DNA of 64,000 nt from Whalleya microplaca (taxonomy: Eukaryota; Ascomycota; Sordariomycetes; Xylariales; Xylariaceae): NCBI GenBank assembly GCA_022497155.1, contig MU385785.1, forward strand, positions 62,001 through 126,000. The letters are read 5' to 3'. Within the stretch, counting starts at the first letter, position 1. Every line of letters begins with the position of its first letter. The notes under the pieces are model-generated. The model saw nothing but the letters and a program-made list of their open reading frames with translations, made no database searches and had not been told where the DNA came from. Positions 33,867-46,074 of the stretch are shown here, piece by piece. The translations under genes and the position numbers were made by a program.

Positions 33867-35145
33867 ATGCGTCTTTCCGCCCTCGCAAGCTCACTAGCGT
33901 TCTTCGGAATAGTGGCCTCGACAACAGCTGGCCTCCCCGCAGTCTGCCCATGGAACCCGCGTCGCAACGTCCAAGAGCCAACATGCGATAGCTCGTATCA
34001 GACCTTTTACCGCACACCCTTGGGGCACGCGATCGACGCATTTGCCAGGGATATCGGGGGCTGGGAAGGCTTCGATAATTGCACCAAAGGCGCGTGCATC
34101 TTCTCGAACGCGCGGATTGGCGGCGGGCTCACGCTCGTAACAAGCAAGAGGAACGCGCGCATCGTGGCCGGCTTCCCAGCCCCGTCCTCGTCCAACGCCG
34201 ATACCGAGCCATTCCACGAAGCCGTTGTCCCCGGCAAAGGCGTCGGACTCGTGGCGGACAGGCTGATTCGCCAGGGCGAGATAGTCATGACGAAGACGCC
34301 GGCAATGATGGTTCAGGCTGCCGCACACGTTGGCCTGGAGGCGGAAGACAGGACGGCGCTGTACGATGCGGCCGTAGACAAGCTGCCCGGCCCGCGCTAC
34401 GACGCCTTCATGCGGCAGATGGGGCGCGATGTTTACGATAAAATCGAGACGAATTGCTTCCAGGTGCAGATCGACGGCGCGAACAAGTTTGGCACCCACC
34501 TGGGATGTTACCCGGAGGTCTCGCGGTTCAACCACGATTGTAGGCCAAAGTAAGCCACAAATCTGCATGCATCCCAACTTTGTCTCGGAGCTAGAATAAC
34601 GACTAATGAATTGGAACACCTCCAGCCTGAACTATCGGATAACCAATGCGACACATACGACAGTGGCAGTGCGCGACATCCAGCCGGGCGAGGAGCTAAG
34701 CATAAGCTACATCGGAATGCTGTATCCGCGCGCGGAGCGGCAAAAGCTGCTTCGGCACTGGGGCTTCAATTGCACATGCTCACACTGCGCGGTCCCCAAG
34801 CGCGAGGCAGCGGCGTCGGACGCGCGAATAGCCAAGATCGGGATCCTCGAGAAGGCGCTCGAGAACTTCAATGAGACAGTGGTGACTGCGGAAACGGGTG
34901 CGCGCCTGGTAGAGTTGTACGAGGCCGAGCGCCTGGACGTGTATATTGGTCAGGCCTACACGCGGGCGGCGCTGAACTACGCGCTCTTTGGCGAGGAGGC
35001 CAAGGCACGTCAATACGCGCGGATCGCAGCTGAGGCCATGGAGAGAGAGTTTGGGCCCCAGTCGGGCGACGCGAGGGCGATGAGGGTTTTGGCGGAGAAT
35101 CCCGAGAGGCATTGGACTTGGGGGAAGAAGAGAAGGAGCAAGTAG
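33867..35145 (+). CDS. SET-domain protein with N-terminal signal peptide
   Basis: Two exons (33867-34549 and 34626-35145, GTAAGC...CCAG) encode 400 residues. The N-terminus looks like a secretory signal: MR, a hydrophobic run LSALASSLAFFGIVAS, then a plausible cleavage after TTAG near residue 22. The SET core follows: GKGVGLVADRLIRQGEIVM (SET-N), SRFNHDCRPN built across the intron, and PGEELSISYIGMLYPRAERQ with the catalytic-pocket Tyr. A post-SET-like Cys cluster GFNCTCSHC follows, then helical repeats (about residues 300-400). The family transfers methyl groups from SAM to lysines. A signal peptide on a SET enzyme is unexpected for a nuclear methyltransferase and suggests the secretory pathway or export. 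Similar signal-bearing SET proteins are known as uncharacterised families in filamentous fungi. The substrate is unknown. Confidence 0.85.
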
Positions 35146-36109
35146 TAAGCTAGGTTCTAGGAGATACTCTTGTTCACCTTACCGTAAGGGTGTTCTCCAA
35201 TAACGAGGTTTACTCACATATTTACTAGCTATACATTACTGATTACACATGATACATGGCTCTAGGTAAGATATACTCCGTCATCCTGTTACGATAGGGG
35301 TTGTTGTTAGTTACCCCTTTTTATTATGGAGCGCAGTAAAAGTGGTCCCGAGCGATTGGTTTTCAAGACAAATCTTCTCACCCTCTGGAAGGAGGTCGAT
35401 TAGACAGTTACAACACTCATCAATTGACTAGTTGTGATCATGGTGATACTTAAATGACAATCACACACACGATAATTGCGATACATCCATAGCCCGACTC
35501 TTGGGCACTAATAGAGTCCTCGTAACGAGAAATATCTCAAGCGACGAGATGAATTATTTTCCGATTGTTAGCATTTTTATGAGATGCCGACAATAAATTC
35601 AAATGCATGCTGCAACCAGACGAAACTACCTTGCAGCAAATCATGCAACGGTCTATGCCCAACTGAAAGCCCGATTGAGTCAGGCTTGGCAAGATAGACA
35701 GTCAAGATTGGTCTAATTGAGGCAGTGCATAGTTTCAATAAGAAAATATTTAATTGTAGTTGGTGGCTATCTAGCCCGAGTACCCATAGATCAAATCAAG
35801 GCAATTCGATGTATTAATGAGTGGAAACGCAATGATAGGCGTAGACGATTTTAAACTCCTAATTGTGGTATAACCTCGTTTTTAGTCGCTAATCTTTTTA
35901 TTATTTAGACACATAGATGCCTAGCACTGCCCAGCACTACATAGCATTACTTTTAGCACATGAACGATTTCATCCCTTCTTTACCTAGGTATTTTCTTAT
36001 CAGCATGGAGATCGGTTGGGACCTCCTTTTTTTGATCTCAGTATCTATGTGAAGAGTAACATAAAAACCTGGCAAATACTGACCCCATCTGAATAGTTCA
36101 ACGTTAAAC
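35146..36109. other. Intergenic region with a decayed LTR fragment
   Basis: No gene is supported. Around 35405-35483 a diverged, 5'-truncated LTR of the same family as copies A-D is visible: it ends CACACACGATAATTGCGATA, where the others end CACACACTGTAACTGTGATA. Confidence 0.5.
35405..35483 (+). repeat. Decayed LTR fragment, copy E
   Basis: This is an imperfect match to the 3' half of the solo LTR family (the TAGTTGTGATCATGG block and the ACTTAAATGAC block, then the GATA terminus). I could not find a target-site duplication, and the 5' limit is approximate. Confidence 0.5.
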
Positions 36110-38044
36110 ATGGATTCTATCTTACCCAATGACGATTTCACGTACACCGATGGACGATTGGGTCCTAACGAAATTAGGCTCTTAGTCCTACTACCAGCAG
36201 ACCACCCTGAAGCTGACATACATTGCCATATGAAGCGATACAACCTCGAGACGACAGACTCACGCAACCTGAAAGAACACCCTTTCTTTGCGCTGTCGTA
36301 TGTGTGGGGTAGTAACGAGACGGAGAAAACAATATTTATCGACGGCAGGCGCAAGAAAATCACACCAAACCTCTACGATGCGCTGTTGCAGATACGACGA
36401 TCGCAGAAGATACAAGAGGATGGACCGGTACCTCTGTGGATTGATGCTGTCTGCATTAACCAAGATGACCTTGAAGAGCGAGCTCAGCAGGTCGGCATGA
36501 TGGCCAACATATACTCAAGAGTCCTCATGGTGTTATGCTGGTTGGGTCCCGTCGGCAATATGGGTCGCGACAACATTTCGTCGGAGAAATCCATCTGGCG
36601 TTTATGGGACGTATTCACCCCAGAAAACGAGACCGGAAATCTTTGGACATCAAGCCGTTATAAGCTTTCAGACCTCAACCATGATCTATTCCTGCTATGG
36701 TCTTTACCTTTCTGGCAGCGTGTATGGATAACACAGGAGGTGGTCCTGGCTCCGTGTGCCGGCTTCCTTTGGGGCCCTCTAGCAATCGACCTAACCGTGT
36801 TCGAGAAGCTGCTTGAGGTGCAAGACCGATTCATTCCTGATCATTGGTATGGTGCCTTGGACAGGACACGATCTGCGGGGCTGTTTGCGAACTTCACTCA
36901 GATCTTTGCACTGCGTTCCAAACGCGCAAGTCTCCAGGGAACGCTTATGGCTACCAGACACCGGCTGGCGTCCAATGCACGTGATTATATCTACGGTGTG
37001 CTTGCGATAGCTCAGCTTGGGAATCTGGTCATCGTCCCCGACTACAAGAAGACTGTGAAAACAGTGTTCCTAGAAGCCTTCAAAGTCATTACTCAGCAGG
37101 AATCAAATCTTGATGCACTAAGCATGTGTCGTCGTGGCTTTGCACGAGCTTCTGAGATGGAAGAAGCCGCAGGCCAAGACAGCTGGCCAACTTGGCTACC
37201 AGACTGGTCTCAGAAATCACAACAGAAGACGTCCTCTGATCGTGAATTTACTGCTGACCTTATGTATCAACTCAAATCAGTGCTTCTAGATTGCCAGGAC
37301 TACGATCCCGTCGAGTTTTCCGCCACAAGTGGTTTAGACAAGGTAGCTCATATCCTTCCAGGTAATGAGCAGTTTAGCGTTCGTGGGATCGAGTTCGACA
37401 CATTGGAAATCGCATTCAATGACCCAGAGCCAACTTTTTGGTTTAACGATATCAAGATTTTATGGGATAGGGGCTACCTGCGCAATGTCTACGATAACTT
37501 GCATGTCTTATGGTATGCGTGCATGAGGACAGCACGGTATGGGCATCGTAACAGCGTCACCGCAATAGACATTCCACCCTTGTTTGCCGATAACCGTCAT
37601 GTCGTTGAGGAAACAATTTTGCCAACGATAGATTCCTCGACCCCGGCATTTGAGCCGTTTGACGAAGAGGAAAAATTAGAGTCCGAACATGATAAAGTCA
37701 AGACCGATGGTGCTGAAAGCACTGATATGTTCCTCCTTGGCATTAGCAAGAGTTCCTATTTCATCACCCGAAGAGGCTATGTGGGGAGAAGTCCAGTACC
37801 TGTCAAAGTGGGCGATAAAGTATGCATTTTCTTCGGCGGCAAGGTACCTTTCCTATTACGCCAGAAACCATCTTCAGAGTTCTTCACGCTAGTAGGAGAA
37901 GCATGTACGTACACTCTTGAATCCCCTGTTTCCATTTCGCATGAATACCAGCTAATGATAACGTTTCTAGATATCCACGGTATCATGAAAGGGGCTGCAG
38001 TGGATTCTATGAGAGATGAATGGAAAGACTTTGTATTAGTATAA
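36110..38044 (+). CDS. Heterokaryon incompatibility (HET) domain protein
   Basis: Single exon, 644 residues. The HET domain (about residues 60-215) shows its three landmark blocks: FFALSYVWGSNE, PLWIDAVCINQDDLEERAQQVGMMANIY, and the later FWQRVWITQEVVLA. The remaining 430 residues match the usual C-terminal half of single-domain HET proteins: DYIYGVLAIA, VPDYKKTVKTVFLEAF, the WPTWLPDWS motif and a GYVGRSPVPVKVGDKVCIFFGG-type beta region. I see no NACHT, WD or TPR part. HET domains trigger programmed cell death when incompatible nuclei meet in one cell. Most paralogues, of which fungal genomes hold dozens, are uncharacterised. The frame is intact, so there is no sign of inactivation. Its 3' end converges on POL2. 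Confidence 0.93.
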   Translation: MDSILPNDDFTYTDGRLGPNEIRLLVLLPADHPEADIHCHMKRYNLETTDSRNLKEHPFFALSYVWGSNETEKTIFIDGRRKKITPNLYDALLQIRRSQKIQEDGPVPLWIDAVCINQDDLEERAQQVGMMANIYSRVLMVLCWLGPVGNMGRDNISSEKSIWRLWDVFTPENETGNLWTSSRYKLSDLNHDLFLLWSLPFWQRVWITQEVVLAPCAGFLWGPLAIDLTVFEKLLEVQDRFIPDHWYGALDRTRSAGLFANFTQIFALRSKRASLQGTLMATRHRLASNARDYIYGVLAIAQLGNLVIVPDYKKTVKTVFLEAFKVITQQESNLDALSMCRRGFARASEMEEAAGQDSWPTWLPDWSQKSQQKTSSDREFTADLMYQLKSVLLDCQDYDPVEFSATSGLDKVAHILPGNEQFSVRGIEFDTLEIAFNDPEPTFWFNDIKILWDRGYLRNVYDNLHVLWYACMRTARYGHRNSVTAIDIPPLFADNRHVVEETILPTIDSSTPAFEPFDEEEKLESEHDKVKTDGAESTDMFLLGISKSSYFITRRGYVGRSPVPVKVGDKVCIFFGGKVPFLLRQKPSSEFFTLVGEACTYTLESPVSISHEYQLMITFLDIHGIMKGAAVDSMRDEWKDFVLV

Positions 38045-38650
38045 AGATGTAAGGGATGGATGGATTGTCATATGTGCAGGTAATTGGACCCAGGATATCT
38101 TAAATCAGTGCTTCAATGCTTCCATTTTTGATGGAACATGTTTTTACCCCTTGGAACTGTGGTGCTCTTTGGGTTATTCATCAACGCAATCTCTAGCTGA
38201 CTCGACGAGACGCGCGCCCATATCATGTTAACTTGTGTTACAATTCGAGGCGTCTCGTAAGCATTGTGTATGAACAATAAGTCAAAATATCATCCATCGT
38301 TTTAGAATTGCCGTAAACCAAATTTCCTTTTAGAGAAAACCCCGTTTCGTGCGTCCCGGTATCTATACCGAGAGCATCTTTCTTGCATACGTCACCGACG
38401 TCAGACACAGACAGAAATTCTGCGGTATAATCACAAAGGCCAGGATTCAATATAAGAAAATTTATCCAAATGGTCACATTGGCTCAATTATGTTTTGTGT
38501 ACAACAAGACGCTCTATATATAATGTCCCATCCCAAACCACCACAAACGCCATGAGCCCCTGACCCCCCAGAACGCCCAAATACCCCATCCCTTCCTTCC
38601 CTTCCCCGTATATCCATCCACACCCCAGCGAACGCAATCCAACGCAGACC
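38045..38650. other. Convergent 3' intergenic spacer
   Basis: 3' flanks of the HET gene and POL2. The minus-strand frame near 38488-38742 is a continuation in another frame of the POL2 end and is not a gene. Confidence 0.6.
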
Positions 38651-41600
38651 TCACAGCCCGCCCAACACCTCGCCCACAACGCCGGCCAGCATGCGTAGCC
38701 CGTACCACTCCGCCACCCCCCTATACACGCCGAGGCGGGCAACGAGCTCGTCCCTCTTGACGCTCTCGCCCCACGGGCCGCTGCACGTGCAGTGCTCCAT
38801 GAACTCGTTCAGGCGGACGCTGCCGCAGCGGCCGCACCGGAGGTCCTGCGTGCACCACTCGACGACCATGGCCTGGACGTCGGCGACGAGGCGCTCCTCG
38901 ATGCGAAGGCGCTCGAGCTCGGCGTCGCAGAACGGGCAGCGCCAGGGCTTGTTGGCGGCCGCCTTGCGCAGCTCCGCCTGCGACACCTCTCCGCCGCCGC
39001 CGCCGGAGAACGTGGCGAGGTCCGGCAGTAAGGCCTCGTCGCGGCACAGGTCCCAGTCGCGCGCGAGCGTGCACTCGGGGCAGCTCCACTGTGCCACCTT
39101 CAGGCTCGAGCTCGGGTTCGCGAAGGCGCCGTCCTTGCTGAACTCGCGCACGTCGAAGAGCGCGAGGAGCTCCTTGCGCAGCAGACGCGCTTCCATCGTG
39201 ATGTTCTTGTCGAGCGATAGGACCTGCATGAGGCTTTTCACTAATTCGAGCACCGCGTTGCGGTTGTGCATGTTCTTCAGGTGACTGCCGGGGAGGACTG
39301 GGAAGGACCAATCCGATGCTAGTTCGGGATGTAGGAGCTCGCGGGCTTGGGTGGAGACGAGGGACTGGATTTCCTTCTTGAGTGGACGCTCGAAAGTTTT
39401 CGTAAGAATGATCTGCGTCTTATCATCATCGTCGCCTTGCGTGCCGTTGCGCATCGGTAGTTGTGTAAGACGAGGCGTTGAGTCGGGATCCCCATTAGCA
39501 GCCAAGGGACGCTTGAGTCCATGCATAAGCTGTATGAACTCAACGACCCAATGCTGGAAGGTATCTTGCAGACGAAGCGGCAGGAAAGTCTTCATCTGCC
39601 AGCACATGACCGTCTCAAGGTTCTGTTGTTCTGCTTCAACAACCTCTTGACAAGCTTTGCCTCCATAGTTGAACTCGTCATACCACACAAGATAATCCCA
39701 ATACTCCTTGATCTCCAGATCAATAAAGTGGAATAGGGGTTTGCTCTTTATGCTCTTCAGGATGTACTGGCTGTAGGCATATGCGTTGCCCACCTCTGAC
39801 TTCGTAGTCTGCAGGAGGAGTCGATTGGCATTCGCGAAGACGACTTGAGAGCCGACACGACGGAAATCTGCCATGAGTTGCAGTAGGGCCTTACGGCTCA
39901 TCATCTGCACGTAGTAATGTAGTGCCCGATCATACATGAACGAGTCCGGAGATTCGACCCATCGTACTAAATGTTGGACGAGAATATCGGCCATGGGACT
40001 ACCCTTGCAGGCTTCAGCCCACCAGGACTTGACCATCTCACGAAGCACAAGAACACCAGCATTGGCAAAGGCTGACTCGGAATGGATCATCTCAGATCCG
40101 TCCGATGGGGCAGAGTCTGATGCCGGATTGAAGGAGATCGAATCCGCACCCTCAAGCTCGTTGATGAGTGAAGAGGTGAGGATTGTGTTGATAGCTAAGT
40201 TGCGGACTTCGAGATCGACACAAACCGACGCGTATGTGCCCGAGTTATTAACCGACGGCATCGATACTGCCTCAAGGGGGCCGGTAACGTCGTCTTGTTC
40301 GTAGCCAGCATGGTCGGGCTTGGGACCGGGTGACCACCAAAGCACAACGTTATTCGTCTGTAGTCGGCGAGCATATGCAACATCGATCAGGAACCTAGGA
40401 TCGTCGCGCTCCAAGTTACACAGAGGTATATCACCATATCTTGCCAAGGCTGTAAGATGAAGAATCCAGGATCCAAGGTTCAGGTAATGAGTGACAAGTC
40501 TCTTGGCGACAACGGACTGCCAACCAAGAGGGGGAAGTGAACTGTCTGCCTGGTCATATCGGAGTGGGAGAATTGGAAGCTCCGAGAGAATGGGGACGTC
40601 GTGAGCAAGTTGGTTGTGCTGTGACGACTGGATAACAAGCAAAACTGGCTTTGACTCTTCCTTCCTCATCTTCTTCACGAGATCGCCGATCTCAATGTGC
40701 ACTTTTCTTCGCGTCGTCACCTGGGTCACCTTGAAGTTTAGTTTGTCCTGGTATTCGAAGCATTCTTGCCAATTAGTGCCCTCTGCCTCCTTTGTTCTCC
40801 TTGTGTACATCTCATGATATATCTTCGTAACATTTGGTAGATCTTGACTCGCATCTTTGCTCTTTTGGAGGATGACAATGTGAGCTTGGTCGCTGGTTGA
40901 AGAGAAGAGGCCGAAAATCTGCCTCTCGCCTGACGTGATGTGTGAAATATAGAGATATGCCAGTGGATTTGAATCAAGATACGTCTTGGGCTTAAGCGGT
41001 CTCATCAAGCCCCCGAGATCGAAGCCCTGCTCTAAACCCTTTCCAAGCACCCCTGGCTGACTTTCGTCAATTGTACATAGGCTTCCAAGCTGAAGCACAG
41101 CTCGCATATTCAGCGGAACTTGTTTTTCGTACACGCCTTCGACGCTGGGGTGATTAAATAGGAGCGAAAACTTCTCTGCTTCGGCGAAGTAGATATCTTC
41201 AGGCACCGTAATCTTGAAGAGGTGTGTCGAAGAGTGACCATTGGGCAGAGTGTGACTGACTTGCTCCACCTCACAACCCTCAATCTCAATATCAGGCAAG
41301 TCTTTGCCCTTGAGATTCAGGAACACCTGTCGCGGGACTTTGAGCTTGAGCGAATGGACCTTTGCATCGATCAACACAAACGCCGTCACGATACCAGGGT
41401 TGTCTGTGGTTTTGAGCTGCAGCAGCTGCCACGTATTCCTAAACGTGTGTTCTGCTTGATTGCGGAACGTCTGCTGGATGTTGCCTCCTACGTTCCCGCG
41501 GCGATCCCCGAAGAGATGGCGACGGCGAATCCGGGCTTGCTTCTGGATCTTCCATTTTTTCTTTTGGTACTCCAGGAACGCTGGGTAATCTTCTGAGGGG

Positions 41601-44600
41601 TTTGGCATCACCTTGGGAAGCACCGCGAACGGGTCGATGCTCTCCTTTTCTGGCTCGGGAGATTTCCGCTTGGTCGCTGTCGGTGCTGTTTGAGACGCAG
41701 TGATAGCGGCAGTGGTGCTCTTCGGTTTCAGCAGCTTGGACCCGAAGTCTTCGAGATCGCCTAGTCTCGGACCTGCAAGATTTGTTATATCCTCCAGAGG
41801 CCCCTTTGTGGCGAAGAGATCAGTCAGTTTCTTCTGTTTCATCTTGTCATCCTTGATATTGATCCTCCGTTGAAGCCAATCAGGATGTACTACTCTGGGT
41901 ACCGGGTTGCGAATCTTCTGCAACGCAGCGGGAATGGTAATAAGCTTCTGGATGACGGAGCCTAGACGTTCAAGATAGTAATCCCAGTCTAGCAGAGCCC
42001 TGGGATCGGTGTCAGTCGGCTCTTCCTTCAGCCATTTGGTCAAATACCGTCGCTTGATCTTTGGTTCAGAAGAGAAAATAGCGACCGGAACAGCGCGTTC
42101 CGTGACAGGAGCATTGCGAGGTTTGGCGCATATGATGTACTTGCAGTTAAGACCTTTGTCTTTAACCATCTGCTCGCCCAAGAATTCTGCTAAGCGTTTC
42201 GCCGTAGTAATCGAGGTAGACTTTTGATTGCCGTACTCTTCGAGCGTTTTCGACATGCTTCGGTTCTCGCAAATGAGGTCGATGAGTTCCTCGTCAGCAA
42301 GAGTTGACCCCTTGCTGTACAAGACATCAAGCCATCGGTCTGCCACCTTCGCTACCGCCCCATAGCATTCCGCCAATGTGCTGCCCTCCAAGAAGAACTT
42401 GAAAATCTGCTGTTGGAAGATCTTGATGAGCTTGAGTTCACCTCTTCGCTTCACCTCGAACCCCTTCAACTCTGCCAGACTACCGTCATCGTTGAAGACA
42501 GCATATCGCTTCTTCAAGTTCTTGTCCTCCTCCTTTGATGTTGGCAAGACCATAGCCTTATAGGGGCCATCGACCTCGAAGAAGATCGAGTTGTCGCTAC
42601 TTGTCTCGTACTTGTGAGTCTTCGGATCCACCAGAGTCTGGTACTGATGGTTTGTGAATTTGGCGTGGACACGGTGATTCAACATCACGCAAGGGTACGA
42701 GATGGCCAATTTCTTGCCATTTTTTAACTTGAACGCGAAGTTTTCTGGGAAGGTTGCTGGCAACATGCACCAGATACCGTCGGTGTCCAGCTCTAGGGGC
42801 CGCCCAAGACGCTCAACAAGACCTCGGGCTAATTGGATGATGGTTGCACCCGTCAAACAGGTCACACCCGCCATCTCCAAAGAGTACCATCTGGAACCTT
42901 TTCGCATGGCATAGCCGTAGAAGGAGTTTAGAATAACCTTGTGCGCAAGTTGTAACGAGTCGTACAGTACGATCATTTTCTTCGCGGCGTCGACTTCGGT
43001 GGTATTAGCACCAGAAGACTTGAGCGCCTCGGTCTTGCCTTTCCACACCTTCGCTTGACCCTTGTAGTCGTACCGTCGATCTCGGAAGTCTCTGACCGTG
43101 TCGACATAGAAAGGGTTTTCACGCTGGCAAACGATCGCCTCCCGAACAATGGTTGTAGTTTCACGGATTTTGTGGTAGACCTTCTGGCTGTATAGCTGTA
43201 ATCGTTTTCTGATTAGAGCAGCCTGCTCCTCTTCTGTCAAGTCTTGGAATTTCCGCATCGGCGCATTAGGTTTCTTGCCCGGGAATTTCTCGTTCTCGAT
43301 GGCATGCCGGATCATATTATACTCGTCTCGTTTTGCTGGTAGGTACTCGCCCCTCCATGCCCACGGCAGTCTCCTGTCGCAAGTCTTTCCAGGTCTGTTG
43401 AAGTCGCATGCCGCACAGTCTGACTCCTGGACCACAGAGTCGGGTTGTAATCGGTTAGTGGTCATAATGTTCGGGTACATAGATGCAACATCCAAATGGT
43501 AAATCAAGGGGCGTTCACTACGGTTCGGCGTCTCCTTCAGCTGCAATAACCGAGATGTAATCTGCGCCTTGACTTCGTCGTAGTTTGTGACGTCGTCCAA
43601 CGACTTCTTCTCCTCGACTTCAATAACGAACTTCAGGGCCGAATCCAAGTCATCCAAGAGTTCATCTATAGCCCCTGGATCGACGGCAAAATTTACCGGG
43701 ATATCCGCTCTGAATACGCCTGCTTCGATGCTTTCGACATGACCACCAACATACGTCTCAGCATCAAGCAAATGCCCGTCCCAGAATGCCTCCTTTGGCG
43801 CCATGTGCTTATTCGGTAAGATAATCTCATGCTGGTAGGCTTGCACCATCAGCAACATCTCGCAAAGAGTACCGGTTCCTTTCCGGAGTACATCGTCACC
43901 TCCCAGCGGCAAGATTGTACACAACGAAAAGATAAAGGGGTGGATGTACTTCATGTACAGGTAGTAGGTAGCGACGGCATCTGATACGGAGTACTCGGCC
44001 AGTGTTTGGGGCCTTTCTTGCGCATATGGTGTCATGAGTTCTGGATCGAGCTCGTCGGGGTCGTATCCAAGCTTCGCCACGGTGACCGCCTTCAAGCCTC
44101 GACTTCCTTGGGGTAGATAAGAGTCTCGGTTGACCCATGCCAGACAATCTACATGGACGCCGTATGTGCACTTGTATATATCCTCGCTGTCTTTTTTCCA
44201 CCCGATCTCGCGGTACATATCTATACCATTGATGCTTGCTCTTGCTTCCACAAAGGGCCAATCGAAAAAGTCTCCGTTGTAAGTCGCAATAACAGTTGGT
44301 CTCGCCTCCTTGACGTGCGAGAAAAATCGCTCGATAACGGCCTTCTCGTTGGGTTCATTAAAAATCATGAATGAACCCGGGTATTCGGGTCTCGGAGTGT
44401 ACTCGAAATCCTCGATGTCTTCTGAGACAATCTCGCGGTTTGTTATGAGGAAACCCTGTCCGTCGATCATGTACGACATCATCATGACCTGATCTATAGC
44501 GGCGTCGGGGAATTTGAGCGGAAGTTTCGTTGTCTCGATATCGAAAGCCATTACTACCGGATCTGCTTGAACAAGATGCTCCTCGTTCAGTGTTAAGGTG

Positions 44601-45531
44601 GTGACACCGTGCTTCGCCTCTACAAAATACCATCTCCCCGCTCGAATATCTATTGTTATCATCAGCAAGGGGGAGCAAAAGCAGCCAGGGAGAGAATCGT
44701 ACTCATATCAATCATTACTCTTACATGGTATGGCACATCATACTCTCTAATATCGACTATGAAGTCGCTCGCGTCCGCAAATGTAGTATTATTTCGTCTG
44801 TCATCTTCTCGTGAATCATCAAAGAGGTCGAATCCTGCTTGGTCACTGTCAAACAGTTAGCTCTCGCCCGTTAGAAACCACTCCCCTCTAGCAGGGTACA
44901 CGCACGCAGCAACCTCGGCATAAACATCTATCGTATCCATAGATTTCTTATTCTTCTCCGCCACAGGCAGGATATCCCTCCTGGCGGACATCAAGTCCGG
45001 CACATTCGCAAACCGCAGCTCCAGGAACGTCCGCCGGTAGCCGAGCAGGTGGTTCGGCATATTCAGGTCCTCCTTCTCGACCCTGCGCACGCTGCGCACG
45101 ACGCCGCCGCCGGGCACGCGCTTGAGCCACTCCTCGACCTCGCTCTCGCGGCCCTTGCGGCACGCGATGACGAAGTACGGCTCGTACTCGACCGTCGCCT
45201 TGAAGTACTGCCCGTCCTCCTCGATGAAGTAGCAGTCCAGCGCCGCGCGCCCGCCGGGCACCCGGTCGTCGTCGAGCGCCACCGTCGTCGGCTGCACGTT
45301 GACGAGCCAGCCCTCCCTCCTCCTGCCGGATTCGTAGCGCGCGAAGCCCATCGCTTCGTCGATCTGGTTGGCTAGCAGCGTTCGCTCGGCTTTCTCGTCG
45401 GCGGACGTGCCCTCGTTCCGTGTCGTCGAGGCCGCGAAGGTGCGCGCGCGGTTCCCGCCGTGGTAGGCGTGCTTGCCGCCGCGGCGGGCATAGCCCTTTT
45501 GGGGGCGGCGGAGGGATGTGTTGTTGGACAT
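38651..45531 (-). CDS. POL2: DNA polymerase epsilon catalytic subunit
   Basis: Three minus-strand exons (45531-44906, 44845-44703, 44649-38651) encode 2255 residues, against 2222 in budding yeast. The proofreading exonuclease motifs are intact: AFDIETTKLP (Asp about 293, Glu about 295), TYNGDFFDWPF and EYSVSDAVATYYLY. The polymerase motifs are also present: HLDVASMYPNIM (A), KVILNSFYGYAMRKG (B) and ELDTDGIWCML (C, Asp-Thr-Asp). The inactive C-terminal B-family half follows, ending in two Cys clusters, CPECTLARDWDLC...CPFC and CGRCGSVRLNEFMEHCTC. The second cluster fits the site that holds Dpb2. The protein is the leading-strand replicase in the nucleus. The splice at 44703/44649 gives Asn where most homologues have Asp in MIDMDIR. 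It lies head to head with COX20 across about 540 bp, so the two may share a promoter region. Confidence 0.96.
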
Positions 45532-46074
45532 CGCTGGATGCTAAGGGGAGCGGAGAGGATCGTCGAATTCTAGAGTTCAAGGATCGCTTGAAGAGGGAGC
45601 AGCTATTAAACTATAGACTCGATATTATCACGACGCCGTATCTAATGGGAGTCATTTGGCAACGAAGGATTGCTGAACGGAACGGGCAATTCGAAAACAA
45701 ATCTCAAGGTTACCACGGTGGATGAATGTATCGCCACGACAAAAAACTTGAAATTGGGTATAGTGGAAAAAGGCTTGGTGATCTGCAGCGTGGTAGAAGT
45801 CGAAGACCCCCGTGCCTCCCTGGTCGACAAAATCCACTTAGACGGAGACGCGCGACGCGACTTCCCACCATGTACAAGCAGCTCGACGCGTCGCGCTAGT
45901 GGGTCCATTAAAGAGACTCAATTGACACATATCATACTTTGAATGCATGTATGCATAGCCTATAAATGAATATCACAATACCCACCTCGGCAAACAGCGT
46001 CATAGCTCCCACGCCGATTTTCACCTGGAGCTGACTTACAAGCACTCCGGCCCATTGCACCCCCCTCGCTCGAA
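45532..46074. promoter_or_regulatory. Divergent promoter region of POL2 and COX20
   Basis: 543 bp between two oppositely transcribed start codons with no defensible gene inside. I could not identify MCB-type ACGCGT boxes except one near 45885-45895 (CGACGCGTCGC), which would fit cell-cycle control of POL2 (inference). Confidence 0.4.

Noticed and set aside
38721..39311. 196-codon minus-strand frame inside the POL2 end
   Set aside because: Shadow frame of the GC-rich POL2 C-terminus, in a different frame of the same strand.
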